DNA of 64,000 nt from Paragorgia papillata (Eukaryota > Cnidaria > Anthozoa > Scleralcyonacea > Coralliidae). The position numbers and the translations under genes are program-made. Position 1 is the first letter of the stretch. The number at the start of each line of letters is the position of its first letter. Location of the stretch: the NCBI GenBank assembly GCA_035771165.1, contig JAWNZC010000179.1, positions 74,501 through 138,500 on the forward strand, given 5' to 3'. The notes under the pieces were generated by a model. That model was not told the origin of the DNA, did not search any database, and saw only the letters and a program-made list of their open reading frames with translations. Shown in pieces: positions 25,401 to 36,373 of this stretch.

Positions 25401-26842
25401 AATAATTTTTTCCAACTGATGCCTATTGTGAACCACTAAAAACATCTATAAATCAATAAACTAAATTGGAGTGGCCTTTAACCTTTTCCTTCCTAGAATG
25501 GACAAAACCATTAATATTTTATGTTCTAGGGATTTTTGGTGAAGGAAAATTCGAGTGTAGAATATATACATTTTAAGACCAAACCGGGACCAGTTGCAAA
25601 ACATGCAACTACACAGGCCTTCCAGCAGGAATTGAACCCACGACCTTGCGATTCTAGTGCAATGCTCTGAAAACTGAGCCACGGAGGGCGTTGCCGAGAG
25701 CTTGATCGCGAGTTCCGTATATATAATAAGGTGGTAATGCCAGGAGAGAATTGGGTATATTGTAAGTAATATTGAGCATTTAACTCGATTACATAGCATG
25801 TTCTAAGGATTTTGGGTGAAGAAAAATTCCATTAATATTTTACCCTGTCTAACACAAGACAACTGTACTCACCAAGGGAGAGCCTCTGAGAAACAGATAA
25901 CTGGACCCATCTGCCTATCTCTCTTCCTCAACTCTTTCTCTCCTAGACATGCCAAAACTGGTTCCTTTGTTATTTTACTCTGTCTAACATTGAGGGAGAG
26001 CCTCTGGGTGGAAAAGAATTACAGTAACTGGGCCTATATCTTCACATCTCTCTGCCTTAACCGTTTTTCTTCTAGACTGGCCAAGACCAGCCCTTTGTTA
26101 TTCTACTCTGTTGAACACCAAACAATTCTACTTACAAGTCAAGGGCCGGAGAATGTCTGCATGCATGGTGGGAAAGTGCTAACTGGCCGAGCTTATATCT
26201 GCCTATTTCTTCCTTAACCCTTTCACTTGGGAGTGAACGTGTAGTGCGAGACATGCACTTGTGCCATTTTAAGGTGTACTGTAGTGCGAGCGAGACATCC
26301 GATTTTTCACAAACTGAATGTCTGCAACGTTTATAAAAGCAACAATTTCTGAAAGAAAAAAAAAATCGATTTCACTGGCTTTTTTTTTTTGAGGAAAAAA
26401 AATTTACCGGTCATGCATGACCGGTAAGCAACGATATTTACCGGACAAACTGGATAACTTTACCAGTCAATGACCGGTGACCGGCACTAATTTCGAAGCT
26501 TGCCCCTTCATTATAATACTCTGTCTAATGCCAGGCAATTTTACTTGTCAGAGGAAAGCCTCTGGGTGGGAAAGAGCTAAGAATATAAAGAAATTGAATC
26601 CAAAAGGAGTTCTACGTACCATGAGCAGCACGGTGAAACCAGTAGTAAAAAAAATCAACAGATAGAAATGCAATCCACCAAGTCAACGGGGAGTTCCACG
26701 GCAGTTCAACTAACCTCCAGTTAGTATATACCCAAGCTTGCATAACAAGCTCAACAGATATTATCAGAAACCTTAAGTAAAAGAATGAAATAAAGATATC
26801 TCGTATTTACTGTGTATCAACTCTGTGTAACTTAACAGACAG

Positions 26843-26873
<31 letters not shown>

Positions 26874-26917
26874 AGCAGGCACACAGATAAACAAACAGAT
26901 AGATAGACAGATGGATG

Positions 26918-27009
<92 letters not shown>

Positions 27010-28520
27010 GTCAAAAAACTTACTTGGATAATTGCAAAAGGATTCCACCAGTTAGTGAACTTAATCCATCATTGAGTCGAAATGTTTGTTCACCTTGTAA
27101 CCAGGCAATTAAAAATTCCAAAAATATTGCCCCTTGAAAAAATGGAAGTGCCTATAAAAAAATAAAAAAGATCGATACAGTCATGCAATTCTAATGTTAG
27201 AGTAAATTAATCAAAGACATATTCATTAATTTTTACATTACAAATACAGTAGACAAATAACAAGTATAAATGTATAATTTATGTTAAATTCATTATATAT
27301 TTCTGTTATTTCATGCCTGAGCCAGCCAAAAGTGTCCCATTGTTTTACTCTGAATAAAACAAGAAGATTTTACTTGTCAATGAGAGAGAGAACCTGCAGA
27401 CGTCCCAAGCAGTCAACCACTCACCCTGACTCACCCTGACCCACCCACCCAAGCAGCTAACCTTGTCAAACAAGGTTCGTACAGGTTAAAGAAGAAATTC
27501 AAGGACTTTTCAAAAAGTTTCAAGGCCATGTATCAAGAAATTCAAGGACCAAAATGAGGCTTTGAAAGACAGTAGAAAATCACAAAAAATCTCTCTGCCA
27601 GTTTTAGCCCTGGGGGAGGGGGGATACTCTCACAATTTTTGGGTAGGGGTGTGCCACCGTGACCTCAAAATCCTGACCCTATCCCAGACCTAAATTCAGC
27701 GTACAAAATTTCCAGATTTTTTGTACGATCCCCAGTCAGCCCACAAGCGTACAAAATTTCCAGATTTTTTGTATGACCCCCAGTCAGCCCACAGTTAAAC
27801 AAAATTTCCAGATTTTTTTGTACGATCCTCAGTCAGCTGGGGATCATACAAAATTTTCTATATCCCCAGTCAGCTGGGGATCGTACAAAATTTCCAGATT
27901 TTTTGTACGAATTAAGGCAATTTTCTATATCCTATGACAGACCTAAACAAAAAAATCAATACCCTACCCTAGCACTGGTGTCAAATCAGCCTCCATACTC
28001 TATCTCAAACCAAAATATGCTCCCTAATTGCAGACCAAAATGGCAATTTGTATACCCTATGCCCGACCCCCGAAGCTCGAAAACCATACACTTTAGTCTA
28101 GGTGAGAGTACTTCCCCACCAGGGGTTTTAGCAGCTTGGAAGGATAAACTAGGTAAACAGCATAAACTAACTCATTTGTAAAGCGTATGTTGCAAGTTTT
28201 GGAGCCATCATAGAATACCTCTCCTGCCCTCCACGTCCGGTGTGATTGTCTTTAGAGACACAAATACAAGCCAGAATTCCCTAAAAACTCCTTTAATGTA
28301 TAGCCGAAGCTTTAAATTCTATGTTCTTATTGTTTGCCATGAAGTTAATCAGGTAATTTTAAAGAACGAGGCATGCAATTGTACAATACAAAGGAATTTT
28401 ACAAACCTCGCTCAGATAGTCTGGGACGTCCTCGAATTTTTCAAACGAAGTCTCGTTTGGGCTGACGATATAAAGTAATCGACGAATCCCCAAGGTAAGA
28501 CTGATATTTCCTATGACCAT
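16489..28520 (-). CDS. AGMO: Alkylglycerol monooxygenase (TMEM195-like), complete, 15 coding exons
   Basis: Exons: 28407-28520, 27024-27151, 26620-26771, 24800-24903, 23856-23951, 22200-22266, 21395-21427, 20960-20992, 20722-20804, 20576-20635, 20204-20278, 19095-19211, 17489-17571, 17123-17211, 16489-16598. The joined protein is 447 aa (human 445) and aligns from [17 protein letters not shown] to the C-terminal membrane segments. The fatty-acid-hydroxylase iron ligands are present: HRAAH (127-131), HQAHH (140-144) and HHRVHH (215-220), with [12 protein letters not shown] between them. The enzyme is a membrane di-iron, tetrahydrobiopterin-dependent oxidase that cleaves the ether bond of alkylglycerols in the endoplasmic reticulum. 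ATG 28520 is chosen because it gives a human-like N-terminus and follows an acceptor-like TTTTACAG at 28531-28538; the frame stays open to an ATG at 28604. For exon 14 I used the acceptor at 17212-17213. An acceptor about 65 nt upstream of it in the transcript leads to a stop. The last exon encodes a hydrophobic tail that is less conserved. Confidence 0.95.
16740..16996. repeat. (CAAT)n/(CAAC)n microsatellite in the last AGMO intron
   Basis: Tetranucleotide CAAT/CAAC array of about 64 units, mixed rather than blocked. It covers half of the 524-nt intron before the terminal exon. Confidence 0.92.
18249..18914. repeat. (GGAA)n array, intron of AGMO
   Basis: Near-perfect GGAA from about 18355 to 18680, with degenerate GGGA/GAAA-rich shoulders. 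The transcript strand is (TTCC)n. The long Ser/Pro/Phe reading frames here are array translations, not proteins. Confidence 0.93.
19296..19404. repeat. Recent tandem duplication of about 54 bp
   Basis: Two adjacent, essentially identical copies of a unit beginning AATCAACATAACTTTTATAA and ending CTGACTATTATAT. It is a local duplication in an AGMO intron, followed by a longer repeat related to 1.2-1.6 kb (inverted). Confidence 0.8.
19890..20045. mobile_element. Fold-back element, same family, shorter copy
   Basis: The central hairpin GTAGGAATCTAACGTTTCG and its complement plus the same one-sided tail are present. The flanks repeat TAATAACTATATATA (15 bp; 19875-19889 and 20046-20060). In an AGMO intron. 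Confidence 0.75.
20333..20561. repeat. (ACAA)n to (ACGA)n microsatellite abutting an AGMO exon
   Basis: An ACAA block (20341-20386) changes sharply to ACGA up to 20561. It fills 77% of the 297-nt intron and starts 14 nt after the donor of exon 20576-20635. The CpG-rich ACGA block is the part nearest the exon. Confidence 0.93.
21563..21868. mobile_element. Nearly perfect palindromic MITE
   Basis: Two ~130-bp arms (ATGGTTGGGGATTTTACATA ... and its complement) meet around GACGTCA-containing repeats. It is preceded by a GTTTGACTACTAGAGGTTCTC repeat also seen near 5456. Diverged relative at 6335-6650. In the AGMO intron between exons at 22200 and 21427. Confidence 0.75.
22337..22818. mobile_element. 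Fold-back element with ~150-bp terminal inverted repeats
   Basis: The ends are TTAAAGTGTATATGAAATGA and its complement, and the inner arms include AGTAACATCTTCTACAGTTT. Relatives lie at 49966-50395, 31412-32200 and 50740-50882, making this the commonest long MITE family in the window. Confidence 0.75.
23124..23658 (+). mobile_element. LINE reverse-transcriptase C-terminal remnant (frameshifted)
   Basis: Two plus-strand reading segments, about 23124-23354 and 23434-23658, resemble the end of a non-LTR retrotransposon ORF2: [20 protein letters not shown], then VERIQRRAL, then [15 protein letters not shown] and a degenerate tail with [12 protein letters not shown]. The two parts are in different frames with stops between them, so this is a dead 5'-truncated copy. 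It lies antisense in the AGMO intron between the exons at 23856 and 22266. Jockey/CR1-like LINEs of this style are common in cnidarians; the clade was not tested. Confidence 0.75.
24129..24752. repeat. GGAA/GGGA array with 244-bp higher-order repeat
   Basis: Mixed GGAA and GGGA blocks. A non-array marker (AAGATGG, then GCAAAGAAAG, then GGAATTAAAAAGG) occurs twice, 244 bp apart (24171 and 24415), each copy followed by the same GGAA-then-GGGA order. It sits in the AGMO intron after exon 24800-24903. Confidence 0.9.
25043..25381. mobile_element. GTTG/CAAC-rich MITE with CACACGTAAAAA ends
   Basis: It starts ACTACACACGTAAAAATCTC and ends with a matching inverted CGTTTCTACGTGTGTAGT. The interior is made of overlapping AACAGGTTGT/ACAACCTGTT palindromes. 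Inverted relative at 60474-60827; more distant at 45917-46394. In an AGMO intron. Confidence 0.7.
25617..25689 (-). mobile_element. tRNA-like sequence, probably a SINE head
   Basis: This 73-nt minus-strand stretch has a tRNA-like layout. GCCCTCC pairs with GGAAGGC (one mismatch), the A-box-like TGGCTCAGTTTTCAGAGC is followed by a plausible anticodon arm around CTAGAAT, and the T-arm/B-box reads GTGGGTTCAATTCCTGC. The mismatches and its place in an AGMO intron among repeats argue for a tRNA-derived SINE or pseudogene rather than an active tRNA. Confidence 0.45.
26838..27010. repeat. (AC)n plus (CAGA)n microsatellites in an AGMO intron
   Basis: (AC)n occupies 26838-26869 and (CAGA)n about 26881-27010. 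Together they form 69% of a 252-nt intron and start 13 nt after the donor of exon 27024-27151. Confidence 0.93.
27480..28140. repeat. Degenerate local repeats (GTACAAAATTTCCAGATTTTT)
   Basis: The words GTACAAAATTTCCAGATTTT and CCCCAGTCAGC recur five to six times between 27690 and 27900, partly inverted. The surrounding DNA (27480-28140) resembles an old dispersed element. Between AGMO exons 1 and 2; no coding signal. Confidence 0.55.
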
Positions 28521-28794
28521 ATTGCCTGCTCTGTAAAATAATAACTGTTTAAACAGTAAGATTACATACTCGTACAAAATACCAATATACTTTGTCTTTG
28601 GCACTCAACCTTGCACTCAACACTAGACGCCACAGGTCACCCAAGCTCAATTAGAATTAACTAAGTCTTATTCTGTGGTAATACGTGCACTCCGGCGATG
28701 TGCACCCCGTGATATATGTGCCCCCCGTGCAAATCCTGTCACGTGTATTATAATATTCATTTAATTGAATTCAATGTTGAAATTGAACATTGTC

Positions 28795-29180
28795 GTTCTT
28801 GCTGCTGTTGTTTTTGTTGTTGCTGCTGTTTTTGCTGCTGCTACTGTCGTTGTTGCTTTTGTCGTTGTTGCTGCTACTGTCGGTTTTGTTGCTTCTGTCA
28901 TTGGTGTTGCTGCTATCGTTGTTGCTGCTGCGGTTGTTGTTGTTGCTGCTGCTACTGTCATTGTTTTTGTTGCTGCTGTTGCTGTTGTTGTTGCTGCTGC
29001 TACTGTCATTGTTGCTGTTGTTGCTTTTGTCGTTGTTGCTGCTGTTTTTGTTGTTTTTGTTGCTTCTGTCATTGGCGTTGCTGCTGCTGTTTTGGTTGTT
29101 GTTGCTGCTGCTATTTTTGTTGTTGCTGCTGCTACTGTCGTTGTTTTGGTTGTTGCTGCTGTTTTTGTTGTTGTTATAGA
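28795..29180. repeat. TTG/CTG-rich trinucleotide low-complexity tract
   Basis: Imperfect TTG, CTG and TGT triplets lie upstream of the AGMO start. The Cys-, Val- or Leu-rich open frames across it are artefacts of the triplet period. No exon signals were seen. Confidence 0.85.
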
Positions 29181-29631
29181 AGAAAACACATGTACATCCA
29201 AAGCCAACGTGCACAACCAAAATATTTACCACATCAACAACCCAGATCCAGCCGACATTTTACATTATATTTGTTTTATACAACCGAATTTGAGATTCTC
29301 AAACCATCGCTTGGACATCTCTACGAAGACTTTGAAAAAGCGGAATAAGAGATTCATCCACAAAATAAAATTCTTGTTTTATTACATCATGAATGATCAA
29401 TACAAAATGAGCAACCTGATTGGCTGATAAAAGAAAGATGGCTATTCTGATTGGCTTGTGCGACTTCGTGATGTCATCAATATAGCTCTTCGCCAACCAG
29501 AGCGCTTTCTGGAAGTGCTGTACAAAATGTGATCTGTTTTTGTGTAATGTTCAATGTGTAACCATTGCTACATTAGTTTTATTAAAAAATTACATCATAA
29601 TCATGGCAAAATTAATAAAACAATTACAAGT

Positions 29632-29943
29632 CAAAATGGAAATACCTTCCCACTTCCGCTTCTGTAGTTGGTTGTGTATTTCTGTATTTCTGTAGCCGCT
29701 ACTGAAGCGCGAGGAAAGTCTAGCGATAAAAGTCGCCAATTCTGGACGTATATCGTCTGTTGGTATCGATTTGGGATAAACATCTATTGTATTATGAATA
29801 AATGCCATTTAAAGCTAAATTATACTATTTATGTACAGTTTTCAACAAAACAATTTCTCAGGCTTCGGTAGCGGCTACAGAAATACAGAAATACGCAACG
29901 AATTACAGAAGAAGAAGTGGGAAGGTATTTCCATTTTGACTGT
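29632..29943. mobile_element. Fold-back element between AGMO and the exchanger
   Basis: Arms GTCAAAATGGAAATACCTTC ... TCTGTAGCCGCTAC and the complement. A half copy without the second arm lies near 56075-56200. Confidence 0.6.
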
Positions 29944-30017
29944 AAAAAAAATTTACAAAACCAGTCATACTGGCTACAATTGAAACAATTGCAAGTAAAG
30001 TCGTCTGGCTATACATA

Positions 30018-30264
30018 GTGAAATAAAAGTAGCGTGCTGCGTAGGCAGTGTAGAAACAACAATCGAAATATAGTAAGGTTAGATATACTGCCGAAACAGA
30101 GAACGTTTCGAGCGAAGGCCCTTCGGCAGAGAGAAACGTTTCTCTCTGACGAAGAGAGAGAAACGTTTCTCTCTGACCGCGAACGGCGCGAAGGGCCTTC
30201 GCTTGAAACGTTAGATTCCTACGTTCTCTGTTTCGGCAGTATATCTAACCTTACTATATTTCTA
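30018..30264. mobile_element. Fold-back element, same family, opposite orientation
   Basis: The tail AGCGTGCTGCGTAGGCAGTG comes first here. The flanks repeat TGGCTATACATA (30006-30017 and 30265-30276, 12 bp). The loop holds extra GAAACGTTTCTCTCTGA palindromes absent from the 43-kb copy. Confidence 0.8.
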
Positions 30265-31411
30265 TGGCTATACATAACCTGGCTTGCGAGTCGAATGCCG
30301 CCAGGAAAAAGCTGAACGTGTTAGCTGTTTTTGAAGTGATTCTCGTGCACGAGAAAGTAGAAACTGCATTGTGTAACATACGCCTGTCTTCTAAAAGCTC
30401 ACTCTTAACGAGTAGCCCCATGACAAGGAGGCTCCACATACCCTCACTGAGTATGAGACTATTTCTCTAACCATTCAATTGGTTGGAGGGTGAGTGTAGT
30501 CTCATTGAGTGTTGAATTGCACTTATTGAGTGCGAGGAGCCACTCATGAAGTGCGAGTGAGCTTTCAGAATACAGGCGATATATAGTTCGCAATCGCCAA
30601 GTCTCGCAACATGTTGGAACTTTGTTGCAGCAAGTGTTGCACGAAGTAGAATCAAGTTTTACTTTTTGCAACGATTTTGGTTACGCTGCAACGGATTGTT
30701 GAAGCACTGTACAATGCAACTTGTCATTTGCGCGATCAGTCAATAAAAACACGCTTTCTAAACCGTTCTAGTCCTCTTCAGTCATCTTTGAGGCATAGTG
30801 TAACACCCCTGCTCGTGCAACTGCAATGCAAGAGACTTTAAGGTACTGTTACACGATGCCATCTTTCTTGCAACTTGCAACAAATTTACCCATGGAAAAT
30901 CCACAAGAAACATGATATTTACAAGTCCAAAGGAGTACCCTTGTATTTCGTTAACAAAATTCGGTAGGAATTCGGTTTTTGACGACCTACGAACTTAAGA
31001 TGAAAAATTCGCAAGTTGCAGGAAGGGTGTTACACGTTTAGCAACTTGCGAACTTTGTTGCAAGTTGCAGCAAAAAGTAGAACCCATCCAACTTTTCTTG
31101 CAACTTGCAACATGGCGAAAATAACAAAATCGTAGCAAGTTGCTACGGGCAACATTCAGGCTATTTGTAGCAAGTTGCTACGGGCAACATTCAGGCTATT
31201 TGTTGCAAGTTGCAAGTAAAATCGCATCGTGTACCATTAGCTTAATGCGTTGCGAGATAAGTTGCACGAAAAATGAAAAACCACCTTCGTTTGCATTTTT
31301 GTTGTTTTAGACAGATGATGGTAGGAGCATTCACCGAAAATTTCAAGAGAATCTGGTGTAAAGTCTGTGAATGCTTCTACCATGAAAACGAGTTTTTCAT
31401 TTCATAGACAC

Positions 31412-32200
31412 TTTAATGTGCTTTATATGGCACGAAAATTAAGTTTGTCTCATTTGAAAGAACACTCAAAATGACAGAATAACATCTTTTACAGATTTTG
31501 GTTTTCCTTGCCTCGTTTGTGAGATATTTCAGTTTGTTTGATATGTAAATGTCACATATTGTGACGTACATGTGCATAATGACTTATCGAAAAAACTTAT
31601 ATATTTTTGCTATTATCACAACAAACTTAATTCGAAGAAAGCATGTGCGTGTGTTTCTCTCACTAGAGCAAAAGTTTTCGGATTCGTCACGAATCCGGAA
31701 CGTTTTAGTAAACCGGATTCGTTTTGCTGTTTACACACAAAAGAATGAATTCGGAAGAAAAACTTTCCGGTTTGATTACGTATCCGGAGATTTCGAATCC
31801 GGGAAAAAATGTATAGAAACTTCGTATCCGAATACTTTTGAATCCGAGACAATACGTAGTGTGAACGGTTATTCCGATGAATTTGGATGCTCTTCCGCTC
31901 GTAGTCATGTGAGGTTGCGGTGGAACCAACATGGTCAACATATTAACTGAATTAAATGAATTCCGAGTTTAGTGTAAACGCCTAACGAATCCGAATACTC
32001 GGTACGAAGTGAATCCGGAAACATTTACGAATCCGGAAACTTTTGCTCTAGTGTAAACGTAGTCTAAACTACCAAACAAACTAAAATATCTCAGAAACGA
32101 AGCTAGAAAACGAAAAACTGAAAAATATCTTACTATGCCATTGCAAATGTTCTTTCAAATAAGACAAACTTAATTTTCGGGACATAAGCACTTTTTGACT
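31412..32200. mobile_element. Diverged fold-back element interrupted by another palindrome
   Basis: The outer arms match the 22.3-kb family (AAATTAAGTTTGTCTCATTT and its inverted copy near 32165). Inside, about 31655-32065, is a second palindrome bounded by CTCTCACTAGAGCAAAAGTTT and AAACTTTTGCTCTAGTGTAAA, rich in ATTCGGA/TCCGAAT motifs. Between AGMO and the exchanger. Confidence 0.65.
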
Positions 32201-32212
32201 TCTGAATAGGCC

Positions 32213-32463
32213 ATTTGCACGATGACGTGAGACGTGGCGTTGGGTGACTACAACTACCAGAATGCTTTGCCAGTATTCTAGGGTTTCGATGCTAAAATCT
32301 TGAGACTCACTGAAAGTTGACGACAAATTTGGAAACAACAAATTTGACGACATAATTTGGAAAAGCCGCGAAAGGACTGGACGGGTCCTTTTGAGTCATA
32401 ATACTGGCAAAGCATTCTGGTAGTTGTAGTCATCCAACGCCATCACACGTCATCGTGTGGCCA
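32213..32463. mobile_element. Fold-back element downstream of the exchanger stop codon
   Basis: Arms TAGGCCATTTGCACGATGACG ... and CGTCATCGTGTGGCC, with ACTACAACTACCAGAATGCT repeated inverted inside. A single arm (AGGCCACTTGCACGATGACG) recurs at 16442, just after the AGMO stop. Confidence 0.6.
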
Positions 32464-32530
32464 CAGCCCGAAAAACGAGTGTGGTGGCACGGCGAGCGAC
32501 CTCCAGCAGGTCAGAGAGAATGCAGGGCTG

Positions 32531-32536
32531 TTTATT
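32531..32536 (-). terminator. Candidate poly(A) signal of the Na+/H+ exchanger gene
   Basis: AATAAA on the minus strand, about 106 nt after the stop codon and the first canonical hexamer I found downstream. No transcript data are available, so a longer 3' UTR is possible. Confidence 0.35.
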
Positions 32537-32641
32537 CACGTCTCGCTAGTTAGGGTTAGAGTTGGGGTTAGAATTAATTTACATGAATCAACAACCAAAA
32601 GCAAGCTCTAAGTGAGAGATTGCATACTGAATCACAAACCA

Positions 32642-35600
32642 TTACATGACGGTTTCGCTTATACCATCAGGAGAAGCGTGCGTATCGACAGTAACCAGAG
32701 GTCCACCGATGTCCGTGAAATGCGTATCAAGTGTTGGGGTACTGGGCTCCAGGTCAGCCAACTTGGGTAACAAATCGCGCTCTTCGGATGGCGCGTCTGA
32801 CGCAGACGACATCTCGGCTTCTTCGTCGTTTTTATCAACCGGGGGACTCGCCTGATCGAGACTTTCTGGTGAGCTTTTCGTTTTGGGACTTTCCGCAATA
32901 TCACTTAGTTGCTTACGCACTTTTTGATGTTTCTTCGAACCGTGAGTTCGACGATGAAAATGCGCATGCCCGTGCTTGCGACGCTGTTTCGGCTGGCCAC
33001 TTGTTTCAGCTTGACCGTCGCTAGCTTCTTCCCGGGATACTTTTCTTGATATCATTCGAGGTACTTGAGTTTGAGAACGTCTGTGAGATAGTAAGACAAA
33101 CGTTATCGTTACATTTATTCAGGGGCGTCGGAAGCGGGGCCCATCCCCCCCCCCCCCCCCCACCACACACACGCATAGGTATTTTGGTGGGAGGGCCTGG
33201 CTCCACTTTTTAAGTGGCTAGTAATATTAGACTACATACTTATGAGTACCATGCAAAATAACGAGAAAATATTAAATGAGATCAATGCTGATTTTAAACA
33301 TTATATTCCCTTATACCTTCTCCCGTTGGGGTAAGGCAAGCACGGATGACGCGTGCTCTTAGCGTTGCCTCTCACCAAAAAGTTAAGCCCGGTTAGACGG
33401 GGTTAGTACTTGGATGGGTGACCGCTTGGGAATGACCCCGTTGTCGAGCTTGGAACTTATGTGAGTAGAGTAGTGTAGTTGATCTCTCCTGTGCTTCGAG
33501 GGTTTTTCGCCGGGTTCTCCGGTTTTCCTCCCTCCGTAAAATCAACACCTAACATCTTAGCTGTGATCCGTGGTCTGAACTGTGTCGTATGGCGAATGCC
33601 TTGGAGCGCCTTTGATATGCGAGGCATACGTTGTCATACAAGGCCACGTTGATCTGCGTCCTTCGCAATTCAGCCACTGGCTCCAAGTAAGGATGATTAG
33701 GCTGCATACCCCCGGATCCCACTAGAAATGTTGAAATTGGGATCTAGCCAGCCCTCTCCCCTTCTTTCTCGCTTCGACGCCTCTGCATATATTTCGGTGT
33801 ATCTCTTACCTTCGTACATGTAACGCCTGATCACGAGTATCGGTTTCATCCAAAACATTGTTTCGAGAAAACCTGCGTATAGTTCCCTAATAAGAAAAGG
33901 CAAAAGTAAAAAAAAAATAGAAAACAGCACAACATCACAACACAACACCACCAACAGCGCAACAACAATAACAACAACACCACCACACCACATCACAACA
34001 ACAACACAACAATAACAACACCACACCACAACAACAGCACAACAATAACAACAACACACAACACCACCACAAACAGCACAGCAACAATAACACCACTACA
34101 CTACACTACAGCAACAGCACAACAATAACACCACCAACACACAACAACACACAACAACAACACCAACAGCACAACAACAACAACACCACCACACTACAAC
34201 AACAGCACAACAATAACACCACCTACACCACCACCACCACACTACAACAACAGCACAACACCACTAACACACAACAACGCCAACAGCACAACAACAATAA
34301 CAACACCAACAAACACCACCACCAACAGCACAACAACAATAACAACACCACACCACACCACACCACACCACACCACACCACAACAACCGCACAACAATAA
34401 CAACACCACACCACACCACACCACAACAATAACAACAACACACAACACCACCACCAACAGCACAGCAACAATAACACCACACCACCACACTACACTACAG
34501 CAACAGCACAACAATAACACCACCAACACACAACAACACACAACAACAACAACACCACCACACTACAACAACAGCACAACAATAACACCACCTACACCAC
34601 CACCACCACACTACAACAACAGCACAACACCATCAACACACAACAACGCCAACAGCACAACAACAATAACAACACCAACAAACACCACCACCAACAGCAC
34701 AACAACAATAACAACACCACACCACCACACTACACTACAACAACAGCACAACAATAACACCACCAACACACAACGCCAAAACAACAATAACTTGATCCTA
34801 ACGAACCACCTATGATCGATTATCCGGCCGGTTATCTGCATGCCAGAAAACGGTAGCATATAACCACCAGCCGGTTAATTGCATACCGGAAAACGGTATG
34901 TATATTATAACCTATTTCTGGGTGCTGTGACCAGGCGATGCCAGGGCCGGTTGCAGCGCTGCATTACACGCATTAATTTCACTCACTTTTCGTGGTTTTT
35001 CCAAAAGAAACGCTAACTGCGCATGGCCGTACATATCTTTACACCTCTGATCATCTCTAGATTCCCCCGTTGCACTAGGAGCTAAAGTTGTAAAATAAAA
35101 ACATTGAATGATGTTATAGATAATGACAGACAGGCAAACAAACAAACAAACATTTAAACAAACAAACAAACAAACAAACAAACAAACAATATTAATGGCA
35201 CAAATCTTAATTTTCATTTCACATATATGTTAAAGAATTAGAAAGAAAAACACCGTAAATTAAACTAGTTTAGTGCCTGACCTGAAGATCGACGACGATC
35301 TTTGACGACATGCTCGAAATCACTAAATAAAAAAATACAACTAGTTTTGCTTCCATTGACCACTACAAAGTATAAAGGGCAAAGTATATTGTGTCTAAAA
35401 AGTATATTAGTCGAGGAGGAGAAGCGAGAAAAAGTCGACCACGTGTAGCACCCCCACTACACAATATTTTTGACTCCAGATTATAATAGGCTGATACCTA
35501 TAGAACATTGCTAGGTCAGTCGTACTCACAAATTGTGGGGTCAGTGGCCTGCTATATACATAGAGGGGGTGGGTTTTAATCGTATTATTTTTTCAGCGCT

Positions 35601-36323
35601 CGAGAATTTTTAATCGTATCCGATTTTTTTTACCAGTTTAACTTTATTTTATCGATTCGGCCGTTTGCGTAGTCAAGTTTTTTTCCAAGTAGTCGAGATT
35701 ATTTTCATTATTTGGTCGACAACTTTGGTAAAACATATGGGGAAGGCGTAGAATATTTTATAAATTTTATATTTTATACAACGACAGTATATCTGTAACT
35801 TCCCCCTTTATAAAATATTCCACGCCTCCGCCGTTTTACCTAACTTGTCGCCCAAATAATGAAAACTAAATAATGAAAACCGAATCGATAAAATAAAGTT
35901 AGACTGATAAAAAAAATCGGATTGACAAACCAAAATACGATTAAAAATTCTCGACCGCTGAAAAAATAATACGATTAAAAATTCTCGAATGCTTTTTTGG
36001 CCGAAACGACGCGCCATACAGCCTGACTTGAAAAAATCAGGGTGATTTTATGCGGGTTTTACTATATGTACAGATAAAGGTCAGCATACTCTGAGTGATC
36101 GGAATCAGATTGTGATACTTGAAGCTTGTCAGCAGCATCCATTGCCTCTCTAAAAGAAGGGGGGGAAAATCATCAAAATCTTTCGGAATTAACCTGCACT
36201 TGCAAAGCCAATTTGAGCTAACAACCTTTCTAACAACCTTCGATCTTTCAAGAATGTGTGTTAGTTCTTGCTGCTGTTGTAATACCTGTAGTTTTTCTGC
36301 TGTTGTTGTTGTTGTTGTTGTGG

Positions 36324-36373
<50 letters not shown>

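Noticed and set aside
31549..31950. 133-aa plus-strand frame with Arg- and Ser-rich composition
   Set aside because: It lies entirely within a nested palindrome; the mirrored frames on the other strand are equally open. No gene support.
32545..32575. Telomere-like TTAGGGTTAGAGTTGGGGTTAG
   Set aside because: Only two or three imperfect units are present, and this is a widespread interspersed motif in AT-rich genomes.
33361..33480. Functional 5S rRNA gene
   Set aside because: The first ~40 nt and the 3' end of 5S rRNA are missing and the sequence runs into a SINE body repeated at 43 kb.
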